Positions 16,868-26,201 of a DNA stretch of 39,876 nt are shown one piece after another. The notes beneath the pieces are model-generated. The model was given only the letters and a program-made list of their open reading frames with translations, made no database searches and was not told the DNA's origin. The stretch spans positions 1 to 39,876 of the forward strand of contig JAFOCV010000007.1 of the NCBI GenBank assembly GCA_017381015.1, read 5' to 3'. A program made the position numbers and the translations under genes. Origin of the DNA: Bacteroidaceae bacterium. Its GTDB lineage: Bacteria; Bacteroidota; Bacteroidia; Bacteroidales; Bacteroidaceae. Within the stretch, counting starts at the first letter, position 1. Each line of letters opens with the position of its first letter.

Positions 16868-17506
16868 ATGAGAAAATCAATTTCCCTTTTCCTAGTGTGC
16901 CTCATGGCACCGATTATGCTCTTTGCTCAGACAAAGCTTAGCCCCAATCAAATACTTGATGCCACCTCTCAGAAAATATATTCTGCTAAGGGCATTCATG
17001 CAACCTTCGCCACAACGGTACACCAAGGCACCTCATCAGAGCATGTCCTCGACGGCACCTTTGACATTCTTGCCACTAAGTACCTCATCCAAACCACAGC
17101 AGCTTGCACATGGTTTAATGGTAAGGAACTATGGAATCACATCATCGGTAGTGATGAAGTAACTCTAGTCACACCCACCCCCGAAGAAATCATCAGTTCC
17201 TCTCCCCTAGCCTTCCTGAATATTTACCAGAAAGGTTACAACCTCGTCTCTAAAAATGTAACCATAAATGGCAAGAAAGCATGGGAAATCACCATGCGTG
17301 CCCAAGACAAGAAGTTAGAACCTTCCATCGTCATTGTCAACGTAAACCAATCTACCTATGAACCCATGAAGCTTCGTGTGCGTCACAATGGGGATTGGAC
17401 ACAGATTGACATCAAGACATACAAGGTTGGCGTCAACTTCTCCCCTGATCATTTCAACTTCCCTGCCAAGGACTATCCTAAGTGTGAAATCATTGACATG
17501 AGATAA
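16868..17506 (+). CDS. LolA-like outer-membrane lipoprotein carrier
   Basis: 212 residues with a signal peptide (ISLFLVCLMAPIMLFAQ). The mature part matches the LolA-like fold in its order of short beta strands: GIHATFATTVHQG, a conserved mid-protein TWFNGKELW, PLAFLNIYQKGYNL, and YEPMKLRVRHNGDWTQIDI near the end. LolA carries lipoproteins across the periplasm to the outer membrane. An adjacent ftsK-lolA pair is widespread in bacteria and supports the call. Divergence from proteobacterial LolA is substantial, so lipoprotein transport is inferred from fold and context. Confidence 0.8.
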   Translation: MRKSISLFLVCLMAPIMLFAQTKLSPNQILDATSQKIYSAKGIHATFATTVHQGTSSEHVLDGTFDILATKYLIQTTAACTWFNGKELWNHIIGSDEVTLVTPTPEEIISSSPLAFLNIYQKGYNLVSKNVTINGKKAWEITMRAQDKKLEPSIVIVNVNQSTYEPMKLRVRHNGDWTQIDIKTYKVGVNFSPDHFNFPAKDYPKCEIIDMR

Positions 17507-17531
17507 ATCGCCACTCCCTAAAGCATCCAAT

Positions 17532-19049
17532 ATGTACTATAAAACTATATCTGTAATTTGCCTAGGTCTTACAACCTGGGCAAATTCTGTTTTTGCACAG
17601 AAACTGGAAAGTCTTGTACCTGAAACACCCTCCTCTGCACCAGACTATTTCTGTACATGGAATATACAAGGTTACCTTGTCAATTATGAGAGTACCGAAT
17701 TGCAACGCCGAGAGATAAACGAAGCCAATATTTTCGGGCAAGGTAAATATCAGAATTGGGCCAATTTCTTTCCTCGTATACGTCAAGACCTGTACTTCGT
17801 CATGGATGATTCTTGGGATATTCCAGCCAACGAAAACAGTTCTCACAATCCCTACCTGGGAACTGCACAACTGAATGAAGAGCGCTTCCCCACCTTAACC
17901 GGTACACCGAGTGAAAGATTACGTTCATTGGTACAGAAATTTAAACTTTTGGGGTGGAAGGGAGTTGGTGGATGGATATGTGCACAACGTTCTACAGCTT
18001 TAACACCTACAGAGACTGACGAAATTACTTATTGGTCAGAACGTCTCAAAGAAGCCAACGAAGCTGGTTTCTCATATTGGAAAGTTGATTGGGGTAATCA
18101 CTCGCATGATGGCAATTGGAGAGAAATGCTCACCAATCTCGGCAAACACCATGCACCCAATCTTTGGATTGAGCATGCCATGCGAAATGAGTTCATACAA
18201 TTTAGTGATGTATATCGTACCTATGACGTAGAAAATATAATAGCCAAACCAGTAACCATACAGCGCATTTGTAACATCTTGCCATACAAATCCAATGAAT
18301 CAGCTAAAGGTATAATAAATTGTGAAGACGAGCCATACATAGCAGTAGGTCTCGGATGCGCCATAGGTATCATGCGACACCCTTATTCGGGTAATATGCC
18401 TAATGGTCAACAAGATTTTGTATTTCCACCCGTTGGACAAAATTACAAGCTATGCATGGATGAAGTAATTCGTGCCATTCGTTGGCATCGTATAGCCGAA
18501 CCCTTTGGTGTGGATGGAAATTACTCTATTGATACTCTGAGATTAAACGATTCATGGCAACTGGCGGAAAACGAAACATGGCAAACGTGGCGTCCAATTG
18601 GCAGTATCCTCACCGAGAGTGCCCCTGCACGAGTTAGCCGTTGCATGCCCTTACCTGTTGTAGAAGATACATGCTCATCACGTCCTTTCATCTTAGCATC
18701 TCTATACCACAACCAAGCCATAGCCTTATCAGCCATTGGACGTACTATCGGCCGTGATTATATAGAACATCCAATAACAGTTACGATCCATGGCAAGGAA
18801 TGGACAGCCCCCATTGGATTGTTTGGGTATTTCAAAGAAGTCTGCATAATTTATCCATATATTCCAAAGAAGAAAGTAAAAGTAATAGCACAAGACCTTG
18901 CAGGAGACCATCCTATAGACATCACCAGAAAAGTCAGAATAGAAGGAAATCGTCTAATGATTCCTGGCAAAATAATTAGAAAGATCGGATTAATGAATGC
19001 TACTCCGGGTGATCTCTCTGCACCTGGTATGGTTATAAAGATGATGTAG
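17532..19049 (+). CDS. Secreted glycoside hydrolase-like protein
   Basis: 505 residues with a signal peptide (ISVICLGLTTWANSVFAQ). The central part looks like a TIM barrel related to alpha-galactosidase-type (clan GH-D) enzymes: LYFVMDDSWDIP (about 87-98), KLLGWKGVGGWICAQ (about 136-150), FSYWKVDWGNHSHDGNWREM (near 180, with Asp in KVDWG at the usual nucleophile position) and NLWIEHAM (near 212). A C-terminal beta domain begins near residue 385. I cannot name the CAZy family or substrate. It lies 25 bases after the LolA-like gene, but no SusC/SusD pair is near, so it is not part of an obvious polysaccharide locus. Confidence 0.6.
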   Translation: MYYKTISVICLGLTTWANSVFAQKLESLVPETPSSAPDYFCTWNIQGYLVNYESTELQRREINEANIFGQGKYQNWANFFPRIRQDLYFVMDDSWDIPANENSSHNPYLGTAQLNEERFPTLTGTPSERLRSLVQKFKLLGWKGVGGWICAQRSTALTPTETDEITYWSERLKEANEAGFSYWKVDWGNHSHDGNWREMLTNLGKHHAPNLWIEHAMRNEFIQFSDVYRTYDVENIIAKPVTIQRICNILPYKSNESAKGIINCEDEPYIAVGLGCAIGIMRHPYSGNMPNGQQDFVFPPVGQNYKLCMDEVIRAIRWHRIAEPFGVDGNYSIDTLRLNDSWQLAENETWQTWRPIGSILTESAPARVSRCMPLPVVEDTCSSRPFILASLYHNQAIALSAIGRTIGRDYIEHPITVTIHGKEWTAPIGLFGYFKEVCIIYPYIPKKKVKVIAQDLAGDHPIDITRKVRIEGNRLMIPGKIIRKIGLMNATPGDLSAPGMVIKMM

Positions 19050-19293
19050 ACCTTTTATATTAATTCGCAGACATTCCACCATAGGTCCTCAAAAATCGGT
19101 TTACTCAAAACTAACGGCTCAAATTACATATAACATCCCATTTTTCAAAAGGAAAAGAAAAAAAGTGTTTGACAACACCAATAGTATTTAACCTTAAAAC
19201 TTAAATACACTTAGTTGAAGGATTTGTTATATGATGGCTAAAACATAGCATCATGTTGATGGGTGAAATCATGTGTGTTCAAGAAAATTGAGA

Positions 19294-21546
19294 TTAGAAC
19301 GGTAGGCCTACGGCAAAGTGGAAGGCGAAATCTCGTTTGAAGTTGGGATGAATGATTGGATAATGGCGTCTAGCGTCCTGGTAGGCTGGGTTGATGGCCT
19401 TCATACCGGCGTCGAAGCGAAGAAGGAAGTAGCTGAGGTTGAGTCTTATGCCCAGGCCATAGGCTACTGCAATCTGCTCCCAACAGGTATCAAAACGGAA
19501 CTGACCACCTGGTTGCTCCTTATAGTCGCGGATGGTCCAAATGTTACCGGCATCGACGAAGAGAGCTCCATCAAACTTCCAGAACATGTGCATACGTAGT
19601 TCGGCACTCATATCCAGCTTGACATCACCTGTTTGATTGATAAAGTCGATACGTCCATCGTTGCCAACGAATGAGCCAGGTCCCAGGCTTCGTACGCTCC
19701 ATCCACGTACGCTGTTGGCACCGCCACCGAAGTATCGTTTTTCGTATGGTAGAATATCGCTATTGCCATAAGGACATGCTACACCGAAGGCGAAGCGAAG
19801 TGCCAGGCTGCTACGGCGTGAGAAGCGGAAGCTCTTGCAGTAGTCAAAGTCCATCTTGACGTATTGGGCATAGGCAATATTGAAGAGGGTGCGCTGACCG
19901 TCTTCATTAAAATCTGTGCGGAAGAGATTACATATTCCGTGCACCAAATTACCAGCTGTCTCCACTCCCCAGCGAACGGTGTATGCGTCCTTGCCATAAA
20001 TACCGATTGGGCTTACCGTACCCACACTGGAGTATTGATACTGATATCCCATTTTGACGATAAACAGGTTTTTATAATTATAGGCAATGATTGCATTTCT
20101 GCTCTCGGGGTTCTTGATATAGCTGTCATAGAATGTGTCAGAAATCCATGGCATGAAGACATAGTTGATATCAAGAAGGTCAAACTTGTGATGACGTTTG
20201 CCTTGATTGGTATTCCAGCGATATTTCCACGATGTGGTCAATACTCGACGATGAAATTCTGGGCGGTCCTGACTGGCAAACATGAATGCCAATTCGCTGG
20301 TGGCTTTGGCATTTCTACGGAAGTCCTTGGGGATGAAGGGGAATACAAAATCGGGGAACTGTAATCCAGCTTCAATATCGTATTCGAAATAATTCTGGTC
20401 GGCATATCCTTTCAATCCTCTGATAGCCTCGAAGGCAGTACGAAACTTGAGCGAAAATACTTCTGAGCCGTGGAAAACATTTCTGTTCTGATAGGTGAAG
20501 TTGGCAGCTGCGCCCAAGTCGCCAGCGGTATTGGTTCCGTCGAGTGCCAACTGTATGCTATTGAGGCGTGCTGGTGTAAGAATCATGTTTACATCCAGTA
20601 GAGAGCTATCGCGTGAACTCTTTTCCATGCGCACGTTGGTACCAGCAATGGCACTCAAGCGGCTGATTCTGCTATATGTGTCCTTTAGATTGGATTCTCT
20701 GTATAATTCTCCTGAGCGCAAGCTGGTGGCATGACGCAAGAGTATGTCTTTCAACCAGATTGGCGAGCCGGAACTTCTATCATAGGTGTATCTTACCTCA
20801 CCTATGTAGTATTGTTTATGTGGGGTGATGGTTTTATGGACGGGGTCGAGATGCTCAGTGATAATCATCTTAAGACTGACGGAATCAGAGCCTGCTGTGG
20901 TGTCTGCTTCAAAACGAACGAAATCCCTGTTAAAGTCGTAATAACCATTATCTGTAAAATGGTTGGTGATGCGGGAACGTTCCTGATTCAGAATATTGGC
21001 ATCAAAGGGCATTCCTATCTTGAGGTAGGACTTGTCTGCGATGCGTTCAATCTCGGAGGCGATAGACGTATCTCTTACCTCAACATCGATGTTTTTTACG
21101 GTAAAACGCTTGCCTATATTTATATTATATGTAAGGTCAACCTTGTGTTTGTGATAAAATTCCTCCGTAGAGATGGTGGCATGCATATATCCAAGGTTGA
21201 ACAGAGCACCTTGAATGCGTTGTTTGCTTCGCTCGGAAAGCAAAGAGTCATAGACCACTGGGGCTTCACCCATCATGCGAAAAAATCTGTTGATGCCACT
21301 ATTGCTTTCAGGATTGGCCATCAGGTATATGCCCAAGGGTACCTTGGCAATTGATGCCCATCGAGAATTAGGTTCCTGGCGGAGATATCCGGCCAATGTG
21401 GATGTCTTGACCACATTGGTATCGGTGTTGAGTGTTACCTTGTCCAAAAGGTATTCACCCTCCTTGAGAACCTTGGTACTGCTACAAGCACACAGAAGCA
21501 GAAGGACTCCCATGAGGACTCCTATCTGCCTTATGCTTTTTATCAA
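19294..21546 (-). CDS. BamA/TamA-family outer-membrane protein with lipobox
   Basis: 750 residues. The N-terminus has a lipoprotein-like signal (GVLLLLCACSSTKVL), unusual for the Omp85 family elsewhere but common for this TamA-like group in Bacteroidetes. POTRA-like segments span roughly 25-330 (RFTVKNIDVEVRDTSI is one). The C-terminal half is a 16-strand-type barrel with GGANSVRGWSVRSLGPGSF (the VRGW motif near 600) and a terminal aromatic (AVGLPF). It probably inserts or exports proteins at the outer membrane. It is the last gene of a long minus-strand series, 45 bases after the acidic unknown. The 244-base gap beyond it (19050-19293) shows no gene and no strong terminator. Confidence 0.88.
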   Translation of the reverse strand: MIKSIRQIGVLMGVLLLLCACSSTKVLKEGEYLLDKVTLNTDTNVVKTSTLAGYLRQEPNSRWASIAKVPLGIYLMANPESNSGINRFFRMMGEAPVVYDSLLSERSKQRIQGALFNLGYMHATISTEEFYHKHKVDLTYNINIGKRFTVKNIDVEVRDTSIASEIERIADKSYLKIGMPFDANILNQERSRITNHFTDNGYYDFNRDFVRFEADTTAGSDSVSLKMIITEHLDPVHKTITPHKQYYIGEVRYTYDRSSGSPIWLKDILLRHATSLRSGELYRESNLKDTYSRISRLSAIAGTNVRMEKSSRDSSLLDVNMILTPARLNSIQLALDGTNTAGDLGAAANFTYQNRNVFHGSEVFSLKFRTAFEAIRGLKGYADQNYFEYDIEAGLQFPDFVFPFIPKDFRRNAKATSELAFMFASQDRPEFHRRVLTTSWKYRWNTNQGKRHHKFDLLDINYVFMPWISDTFYDSYIKNPESRNAIIAYNYKNLFIVKMGYQYQYSSVGTVSPIGIYGKDAYTVRWGVETAGNLVHGICNLFRTDFNEDGQRTLFNIAYAQYVKMDFDYCKSFRFSRRSSLALRFAFGVACPYGNSDILPYEKRYFGGGANSVRGWSVRSLGPGSFVGNDGRIDFINQTGDVKLDMSAELRMHMFWKFDGALFVDAGNIWTIRDYKEQPGGQFRFDTCWEQIAVAYGLGIRLNLSYFLLRFDAGMKAINPAYQDARRHYPIIHPNFKRDFAFHFAVGLPF

Positions 21547-21591
21547 ATAGTGTGTGCTTATAATAATGTGGAAAATTAGATAGTTGATAAA

Positions 21592-22422
21592 TTAACCTTC
21601 GTTTTCGTCAATGCTCAAACCGGCGAACTCATCATCACCGTCGTCCTCACGATTCTTGACACCTTCAGAGAAGCTGCTATAGTAGAGCTCGTCCATCTGG
21701 TCGTCATCAGGGCTGTTGTCATTATCGTCATCATTGTCATCGTACTCTTCTGGTAGGTCTTCTTCTTCATCGTCTTCAGAAGCTGAAGAGTATGAACCCT
21801 TGCGGAGATTGCCCTCTTCGTCGTACTTGTCCTCATTGAGACGAATCTTAACCATTGGTTCCTTCTTCTTGGCAAAGATAGCCTCAATCCATGTGCCCTT
21901 TTGAATCTCCAATACATCGAAGCCCTGAGCCACTTTCTTCTCCAATGTACCACCAGCCACGTGCATACGAGTAGCGGGCAATGTGGTGGTACTAATCTCA
22001 AAGCCACTAAGGATGATGTCCTTGATGCTCAATGCGATGCTGTCCCAACCACCACCGAAATTACGGTCGATAAGTTCGAGCAAAGTAGCAGCTGTAATGT
22101 GACGGATGTTCTCATAGCTCAAGTCGTTGATGCGAGTGATGTACTTGCGCTTGATAGCCACCCAACCCTTCTTCTCGTTGCAATGCTGGAAGATGGCCCA
22201 TTCACCATTTTCATACTTAGCACGCTCGCGAGGGTCACCAGGATTGTAATGCACTACATCAAAGTTGAGACGAATGATGTTCAACAACTTTTCCTCGCTG
22301 GATGTAAAGTTGCCTTCTAGTTTTTCCTTTTCCCAAGCATCACGAATCTCCTGCTCGGTCAATTTCCAAACGTTGGTTGAATTCAGGTCTAGAATACTTT
22401 CTATAACTGTTTCTTTCTTCAT
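21592..22422 (-). CDS. Hypothetical protein with strongly acidic C-terminal tail (276 aa)
   Basis: Not recognised. It has no signal peptide or membrane segment. The first ~210 residues look globular (KLTEQEIRDAWEKEKLEG, WAIFQHCNEKKGWVAIKRKY, LLELIDRNFGGGWDSIALSI). From about 205 the chain becomes extremely rich in Asp, Glu and Ser (EDDEEEDLPEEYDDNDDDND). The globular part could bind a basic partner such as nucleic acid or ribosome, with the tail as a competitor, but nothing proves it. It is 42 bases downstream of the serine dehydratase gene and 45 upstream of the TamA-like gene, so co-transcription is likely. Confidence 0.8.
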   Translation of the reverse strand: MKKETVIESILDLNSTNVWKLTEQEIRDAWEKEKLEGNFTSSEEKLLNIIRLNFDVVHYNPGDPRERAKYENGEWAIFQHCNEKKGWVAIKRKYITRINDLSYENIRHITAATLLELIDRNFGGGWDSIALSIKDIILSGFEISTTTLPATRMHVAGGTLEKKVAQGFDVLEIQKGTWIEAIFAKKKEPMVKIRLNEDKYDEEGNLRKGSYSSASEDDEEEDLPEEYDDNDDDNDNSPDDDQMDELYYSSFSEGVKNREDDGDDEFAGLSIDENEG

Positions 22423-22464
22423 GTTTTATATATGAGTTTTATTCTTACTTATATTGTTTCGATA

Positions 22465-23670
22465 TCAGGACATCTGAGTATAGTCCTTGGCAAGTCCGCC
22501 CTCGCTGGTCTCCTTGTAAAGACTGGGAAGGTCATGACCCGTTTGCTTCATCACATCTACCACCTTGTCAAACGAAACACGGTGCACACCATCTGTGAAG
22601 CTGCTGTATATATTTGCATCAAGGGCGCGAGCAGCAGCATAGGCATTACGTTCGATACAAGGGATTTGGACAAGGCCACATACGGGGTCGCAGGTCATAC
22701 CAAGATGATGCTCCAAGCCCATCTCTGCAGCATATTCTATCTGAGCAGGAGAGCCACCAAACAATTGATTGGCAGCTGCTGATGCCATGGCGCATGCCAC
22801 ACCAACTTCTCCCTGACAACCAACCTCGGCACCTGAGATAGAGGCATTGGTCTTGACTACATTACCAAAGAGAGCTGCCGTGGCCAATGCTTTCAGGATT
22901 CTACGCTCGGAGAAGTCACGACTCTTCCATAGATGGTAAAGCACACCTGGCACAACACCACAAGAGCCACATGTGGGAGCAGTAACTATCTTGCCACCAG
23001 AGGCATTCTCTTCGCTCACGGCCAAGGCGTAGGAAAAGACAAGTCCACGGGTCTTGAGATTGTCCTTATAGCCGGATGACTTAACAAAATATGAATATGC
23101 TTTTCTGCGAAGATTAAGAGGACCGGGCAATACACCCTCTGTATCAAGGCCTCGCTCTACGGCTTCGCGCATCGTTTGCCATACATCACGAAGGTAATCC
23201 CATATCTCGGGACCTTCGCTCTCTTCCACGTATTCCCAATAGCCCTTGCCCGACCATTCGCAATATTGCAAAATCTCGGTCATGGTGTTCATATTATATA
23301 CCTCGGGAAGCTCTATACTACTCTCTCCTTCTTCTGCCAAGGCACCACCACCCACGCTGAATACTATCCATGGGGAGAGGAAATCTGATGAAGCATTGTC
23401 CTTGCATTCAAACTTCATTCCATTTGGGTGGAAGCTGAGAAAATCCTTTGACCAAATGATTTCGGTACACTCGTCGCCAAGCACATCTAGGATGGCTCTG
23501 TCAGTCATGTGTCCCTTGCCAGTGGCAGAAAGACTACCGTATAGTGTTACGCGGAAGGATGTGGCATCAGAGTGCTTTTCCTTGTACAATTCGGCTGCTT
23601 TGCGAGGTCCCATGGTATGGCTACTGGATGGACCTACACCGATTCTGAAAATTTCGCGAATAGATTTCAT
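22465..23670 (-). CDS. sdaA: L-serine ammonia-lyase (L-serine dehydratase), single-chain type
   Basis: Converts L-serine to pyruvate and ammonia with a [4Fe-4S] cluster. 401 residues with beta and alpha domains fused in one chain. The start has IGVGPSSSHTMGPRKAAELY. The alpha domain has TAPTCGSCGVVPGVLYHLW (near 235) and MTCDPVCGLVQIPCIERNAY (near 330), which supply the cluster cysteines. Its ATG overlaps the TAA of the lipoprotein gene by one base (TAATG), so translation is probably coupled to that gene. Confidence 0.95.
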   Translation of the reverse strand: MKSIREIFRIGVGPSSSHTMGPRKAAELYKEKHSDATSFRVTLYGSLSATGKGHMTDRAILDVLGDECTEIIWSKDFLSFHPNGMKFECKDNASSDFLSPWIVFSVGGGALAEEGESSIELPEVYNMNTMTEILQYCEWSGKGYWEYVEESEGPEIWDYLRDVWQTMREAVERGLDTEGVLPGPLNLRRKAYSYFVKSSGYKDNLKTRGLVFSYALAVSEENASGGKIVTAPTCGSCGVVPGVLYHLWKSRDFSERRILKALATAALFGNVVKTNASISGAEVGCQGEVGVACAMASAAANQLFGGSPAQIEYAAEMGLEHHLGMTCDPVCGLVQIPCIERNAYAAARALDANIYSSFTDGVHRVSFDKVVDVMKQTGHDLPSLYKETSEGGLAKDYTQMS

Positions 23671-24869
23671 TACTTACTAGTATAGAGTGTGTGATACTTT
23701 AATCCTGTTCCTTCTCTACCAGATGATGCAGAACCACCATTCATGGGGTCAAATGTGGCAAAGTCGGTATAAATGTGTCCCAGATAGGGAGCTTCGTTGC
23801 TTGTCTGGTCAAGGATGGAGACCTTGGAGTTCTGATTGCCAAATGCCTTGAAGTAGAACTGGCATGCCACCTGTACCTGCAAGTGGGTGTAAGGCTTGTC
23901 AAACTCGGGCAACTCGAATGTTGCGTAGGGGTCTTCCCAACCGGTATAACCAGCATTGGCCAATTGTGTGATACTCTTGTCTATATCCTTGACAACGGTA
24001 GGACCACTTTGAGGAGTGATGATACAACGAAGAAACATGCTACCACTTATCTGACCTGTGTGAATACCATGATGCTTTCTTACGGCATAAACCTTAATAG
24101 AATCACCTGGTTCCAAGTCGCCACGCTCTATCTGAGCAAACTCTCCTGGCAATCCACCCTCAACACCTTTTCTCACTACATAATTAAATCCCTTCCACGT
24201 GGGAGGTGTTACAGTAGGACCTTCTTGATTTTGAGAACTCTTACCACTAAACAATGTATGATACTTTAAACCAGTACCATCTCTTCCTGATGAAGCTGAA
24301 CCACCATTCATAGGATCAAATGTATTTAAATCAGTATAAATGTGTCCAAGATAGGGAGCCTCATTACTCGTTTGGTCAATGATTAAAATTTTAGAGTTTT
24401 GATTACCAAATGCTTTAAAATAGAACTGACATGCTACCTCTACCTTTATATTTTTATAGGGTTTGTCAAACTCTGGTAACTCAAATGTAGCATAGGGATC
24501 TTCCCAACCATTATAATCAACATTTGCCAATTGCGTGATGCTCTTATCTATCTCGTGAATAATGTCAGGACCACTCTGAGGAGTGATGATACAACGAAGA
24601 AACATGCTACCACTTATCTGACCAGTGTGAATACCATGATGCTTTCTTACGGCATAAACCTTAATAGAATCACCAGGTTCCAAGTCGCCACGCTCTATCT
24701 GAGCAAACTCGCCTGGCAATCCGCCCTCAACACCTTTTCTCACTACATAATTAAATCCCTTCCACGTGGGAGGTGTCACATCAGGACCGTCCAGGTTTTG
24801 TGTACAAGAGGTAACGAGCAAACCAACTATTGCCATTACAAAATACTTAATGCTATTCTTCATAATCAT
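23670..24869 (-). CDS. Lipoprotein of two tandem 189-residue repeats
   Basis: 399 residues. The signal peptide ends in a lipobox (VGLLVTSC), so it is lipid-anchored, possibly at the surface. The mature protein is two copies of one domain, each beginning TPPTWKGFNYVVRKGVEGG and containing FLRCIITPQSGP, WEDPYATFELPEFDKPY, QFYFKAFGNQNSK and GLKYHTL. Corresponding bases are exactly 567 apart with no visible indel. I do not recognise the domain. DNA identity between copies is mosaic. A second ATG six bases in (24863) is an equally good start. It follows maf by 40 bases and is coupled to sdaA. Confidence 0.85.
   Translation of the reverse strand: MIMKNSIKYFVMAIVGLLVTSCTQNLDGPDVTPPTWKGFNYVVRKGVEGGLPGEFAQIERGDLEPGDSIKVYAVRKHHGIHTGQISGSMFLRCIITPQSGPDIIHEIDKSITQLANVDYNGWEDPYATFELPEFDKPYKNIKVEVACQFYFKAFGNQNSKILIIDQTSNEAPYLGHIYTDLNTFDPMNGGSASSGRDGTGLKYHTLFSGKSSQNQEGPTVTPPTWKGFNYVVRKGVEGGLPGEFAQIERGDLEPGDSIKVYAVRKHHGIHTGQISGSMFLRCIITPQSGPTVVKDIDKSITQLANAGYTGWEDPYATFELPEFDKPYTHLQVQVACQFYFKAFGNQNSKVSILDQTSNEAPYLGHIYTDFATFDPMNGGSASSGREGTGLKYHTLYTSK
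23700..24238 (-). repeat. Intragenic tandem repeat, second (C-terminal) copy
   Basis: Matches 24258-24805 at a fixed 567-base offset. Within 23999-24205 it is nearly identical to its partner, whereas in 23700-23990 the two differ at many third codon positions. Boundaries are approximate. Confidence 0.85.
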
Positions 24870-24909
24870 GTAGTTTAGGTTGTTTGGTATAAGATTTATA
24901 TTCTATTGT

Positions 24910-25506
24910 TTAATAATTAAAGTTGTCTACAAACTGGTCAGAGTTGTGATTCAAGAAGTTGTTCAACTCCACGCTCAATCTCTGTACTGGCAATCCCATT
25001 ACATTGTAGTACGAACCATTGATACTAGTAACGCCAATGTATCCTATCCATTCCTGAATGCCGTATGCACCAGCCTTGTCATAGGGTGCATAGTTGTCTA
25101 CATAGTGACGTATCTGCTCGTCGGTCAAGTCTCCGAATGTAACCTCTGTTACACAGGAGAAGGTGTGTGTGCGCTCCAATGTGCGCAGGGTAACACCAGT
25201 AATTACCTGGTGTGTCTCGCCAGATAGTTTTCTGAGCATTGCGCATGCCTCCTTGGCATTTGCAGGCTTACCCAGTACTTCGCCTTCCAGATACACGATG
25301 GTATCGGCGGTGATGAGCAATTCGTCCTCTGCCAGTGCATAAGCTGCAGCCTTGTGGCTAGAGATATGCTCGGGAATACCTGTCATGGTCAATCCCTGTG
25401 GAAAACTTTCATCAATACCATCTAGTGTACGAACTTCAAATTCCATCTCCAATGCGCCAAGCAACTCTTTGCGGCGTGGTGAATTTGATGCTAAAATTAA
25501 TTTCAT
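24910..25506 (-). CDS. maf: Maf-family nucleotide pyrophosphatase
   Basis: 198 residues. The family signature SNSPRRKELL follows the start (MKLILASNSPRRKELLGAL), and ITADTIVYLEGEVLGKP (near 69) and YDKAGAYGIQEW (near 150) complete the active-site set. Maf proteins hydrolyse dTTP, UTP or modified nucleotides and are linked to septum inhibition in Bacillus. The YDKAGAYGIQ form suggests a dTTP/UTP-type (YhdE-like) enzyme rather than the m7GTP type, though this is inference. It lies 53 bases after the KdsC-like gene, an order I recall from other Bacteroidales. Confidence 0.93.
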   Translation of the reverse strand: MKLILASNSPRRKELLGALEMEFEVRTLDGIDESFPQGLTMTGIPEHISSHKAAAYALAEDELLITADTIVYLEGEVLGKPANAKEACAMLRKLSGETHQVITGVTLRTLERTHTFSCVTEVTFGDLTDEQIRHYVDNYAPYDKAGAYGIQEWIGYIGVTSINGSYYNVMGLPVQRLSVELNNFLNHNSDQFVDNFNY

Positions 25507-25559
25507 CTTTTTTACGCTTTATTTTTCCTAATTACCTAATTCTATTCTATATTCTCGTT

Positions 25560-26078
25560 TTACCATCCAAAGGCTTCCTTGTTGGCCATCCATTTGCCTT
25601 GAGCTTTCAGAACCTGTTCTATGACATCGCGTCCGCATCCGTGGCCACCATCTATGTGGCTAACGTATTTGGCTATTTCTTGTATCTCGGGCACCGCATC
25701 CTTTGGGCAGCATCCGCATCCACATCTTTGTATTATCTCATAGTCAGGGATATCATCGCCCATGTAAAGTACATTTTCATCTGCCAAAGAATACTTGTTG
25801 AGCAATGCCTCGTAGGTCTTTATCTTATGACTACAGGACAAGTGCACCTCCGTGCATCCAAGGCTTTCGTATCTATGTCTTATTGCCTGGCATCGAGCAC
25901 CAGTGATAATGGCTATGTGAATACCTTCCTTTATGGCCAATTGTATGGCATATCCATCCTTCGTATTGACCGTACGCATTGGTTGACCATCCTCACCAAT
26001 GCTCATGGCAGATGTGCTTAGGACACCATCCACATCAAAGGCAATGAGTTTTATTTTAGTCAAATCGTAGTTAATCAT
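25560..26078 (-). CDS. KdsC-like HAD phosphatase (3-deoxy-D-manno-octulosonate 8-phosphate phosphatase family)
   Basis: 172 residues from the ATG at 26078. HAD motif I is FDVDGVLS (residues ~13-20), motif II is IITGAR (near 54), and motif IV is YMGDDIPDYEII (near 108). There is no cap domain, as in KdsC. In lipopolysaccharide synthesis KdsC releases phosphate from KDO-8-P; related enzymes act on KDN-9-P. An in-frame ATG at 26168 would add 30 lysine/arginine-rich residues made of a 14-residue near-repeat. Family members start close to motif I, so 26078 is preferred. A Cys cluster (RCGCGCCPKDA) near 119 is unusual. Confidence 0.85.
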   Translation of the reverse strand: MINYDLTKIKLIAFDVDGVLSTSAMSIGEDGQPMRTVNTKDGYAIQLAIKEGIHIAIITGARCQAIRHRYESLGCTEVHLSCSHKIKTYEALLNKYSLADENVLYMGDDIPDYEIIQRCGCGCCPKDAVPEIQEIAKYVSHIDGGHGCGRDVIEQVLKAQGKWMANKEAFGW

Positions 26079-26098
26079 TGTTTTGCGTACTGTTTTTT

Positions 26099-26162
26099 GT
26101 TCAGAAGAGTATTTCCGAAGGTTGGTTTTTCTGTTTTTGAGTTCAGAATTGCATTTCCGAAG
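26099..26162 (-). repeat. Two 22-base direct repeats with four TTCnGAA dyads upstream of the KdsC-like gene
   Basis: 26099-26120 and 26141-26162 match at 19 of 22 positions with a 42-base period. Each contains TTCAGAA and TTCCGAA 13 bases apart (starts 26100, 26113, 26142, 26155). They lie 21-84 bases before the ATG at 26078, where an operator could sit. Alternatively they encode a repeated N-terminal extension. Confidence 0.45.
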
Positions 26163-26201
26163 ACTCAATTGTGTAATTTTTTACACGGGATAGCATTTCC
26201 T

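Noticed and set aside
20731..21354. Plus-strand open frame of 207 codons
   Set aside because: Antisense to the TamA-like outer-membrane protein; no family features.
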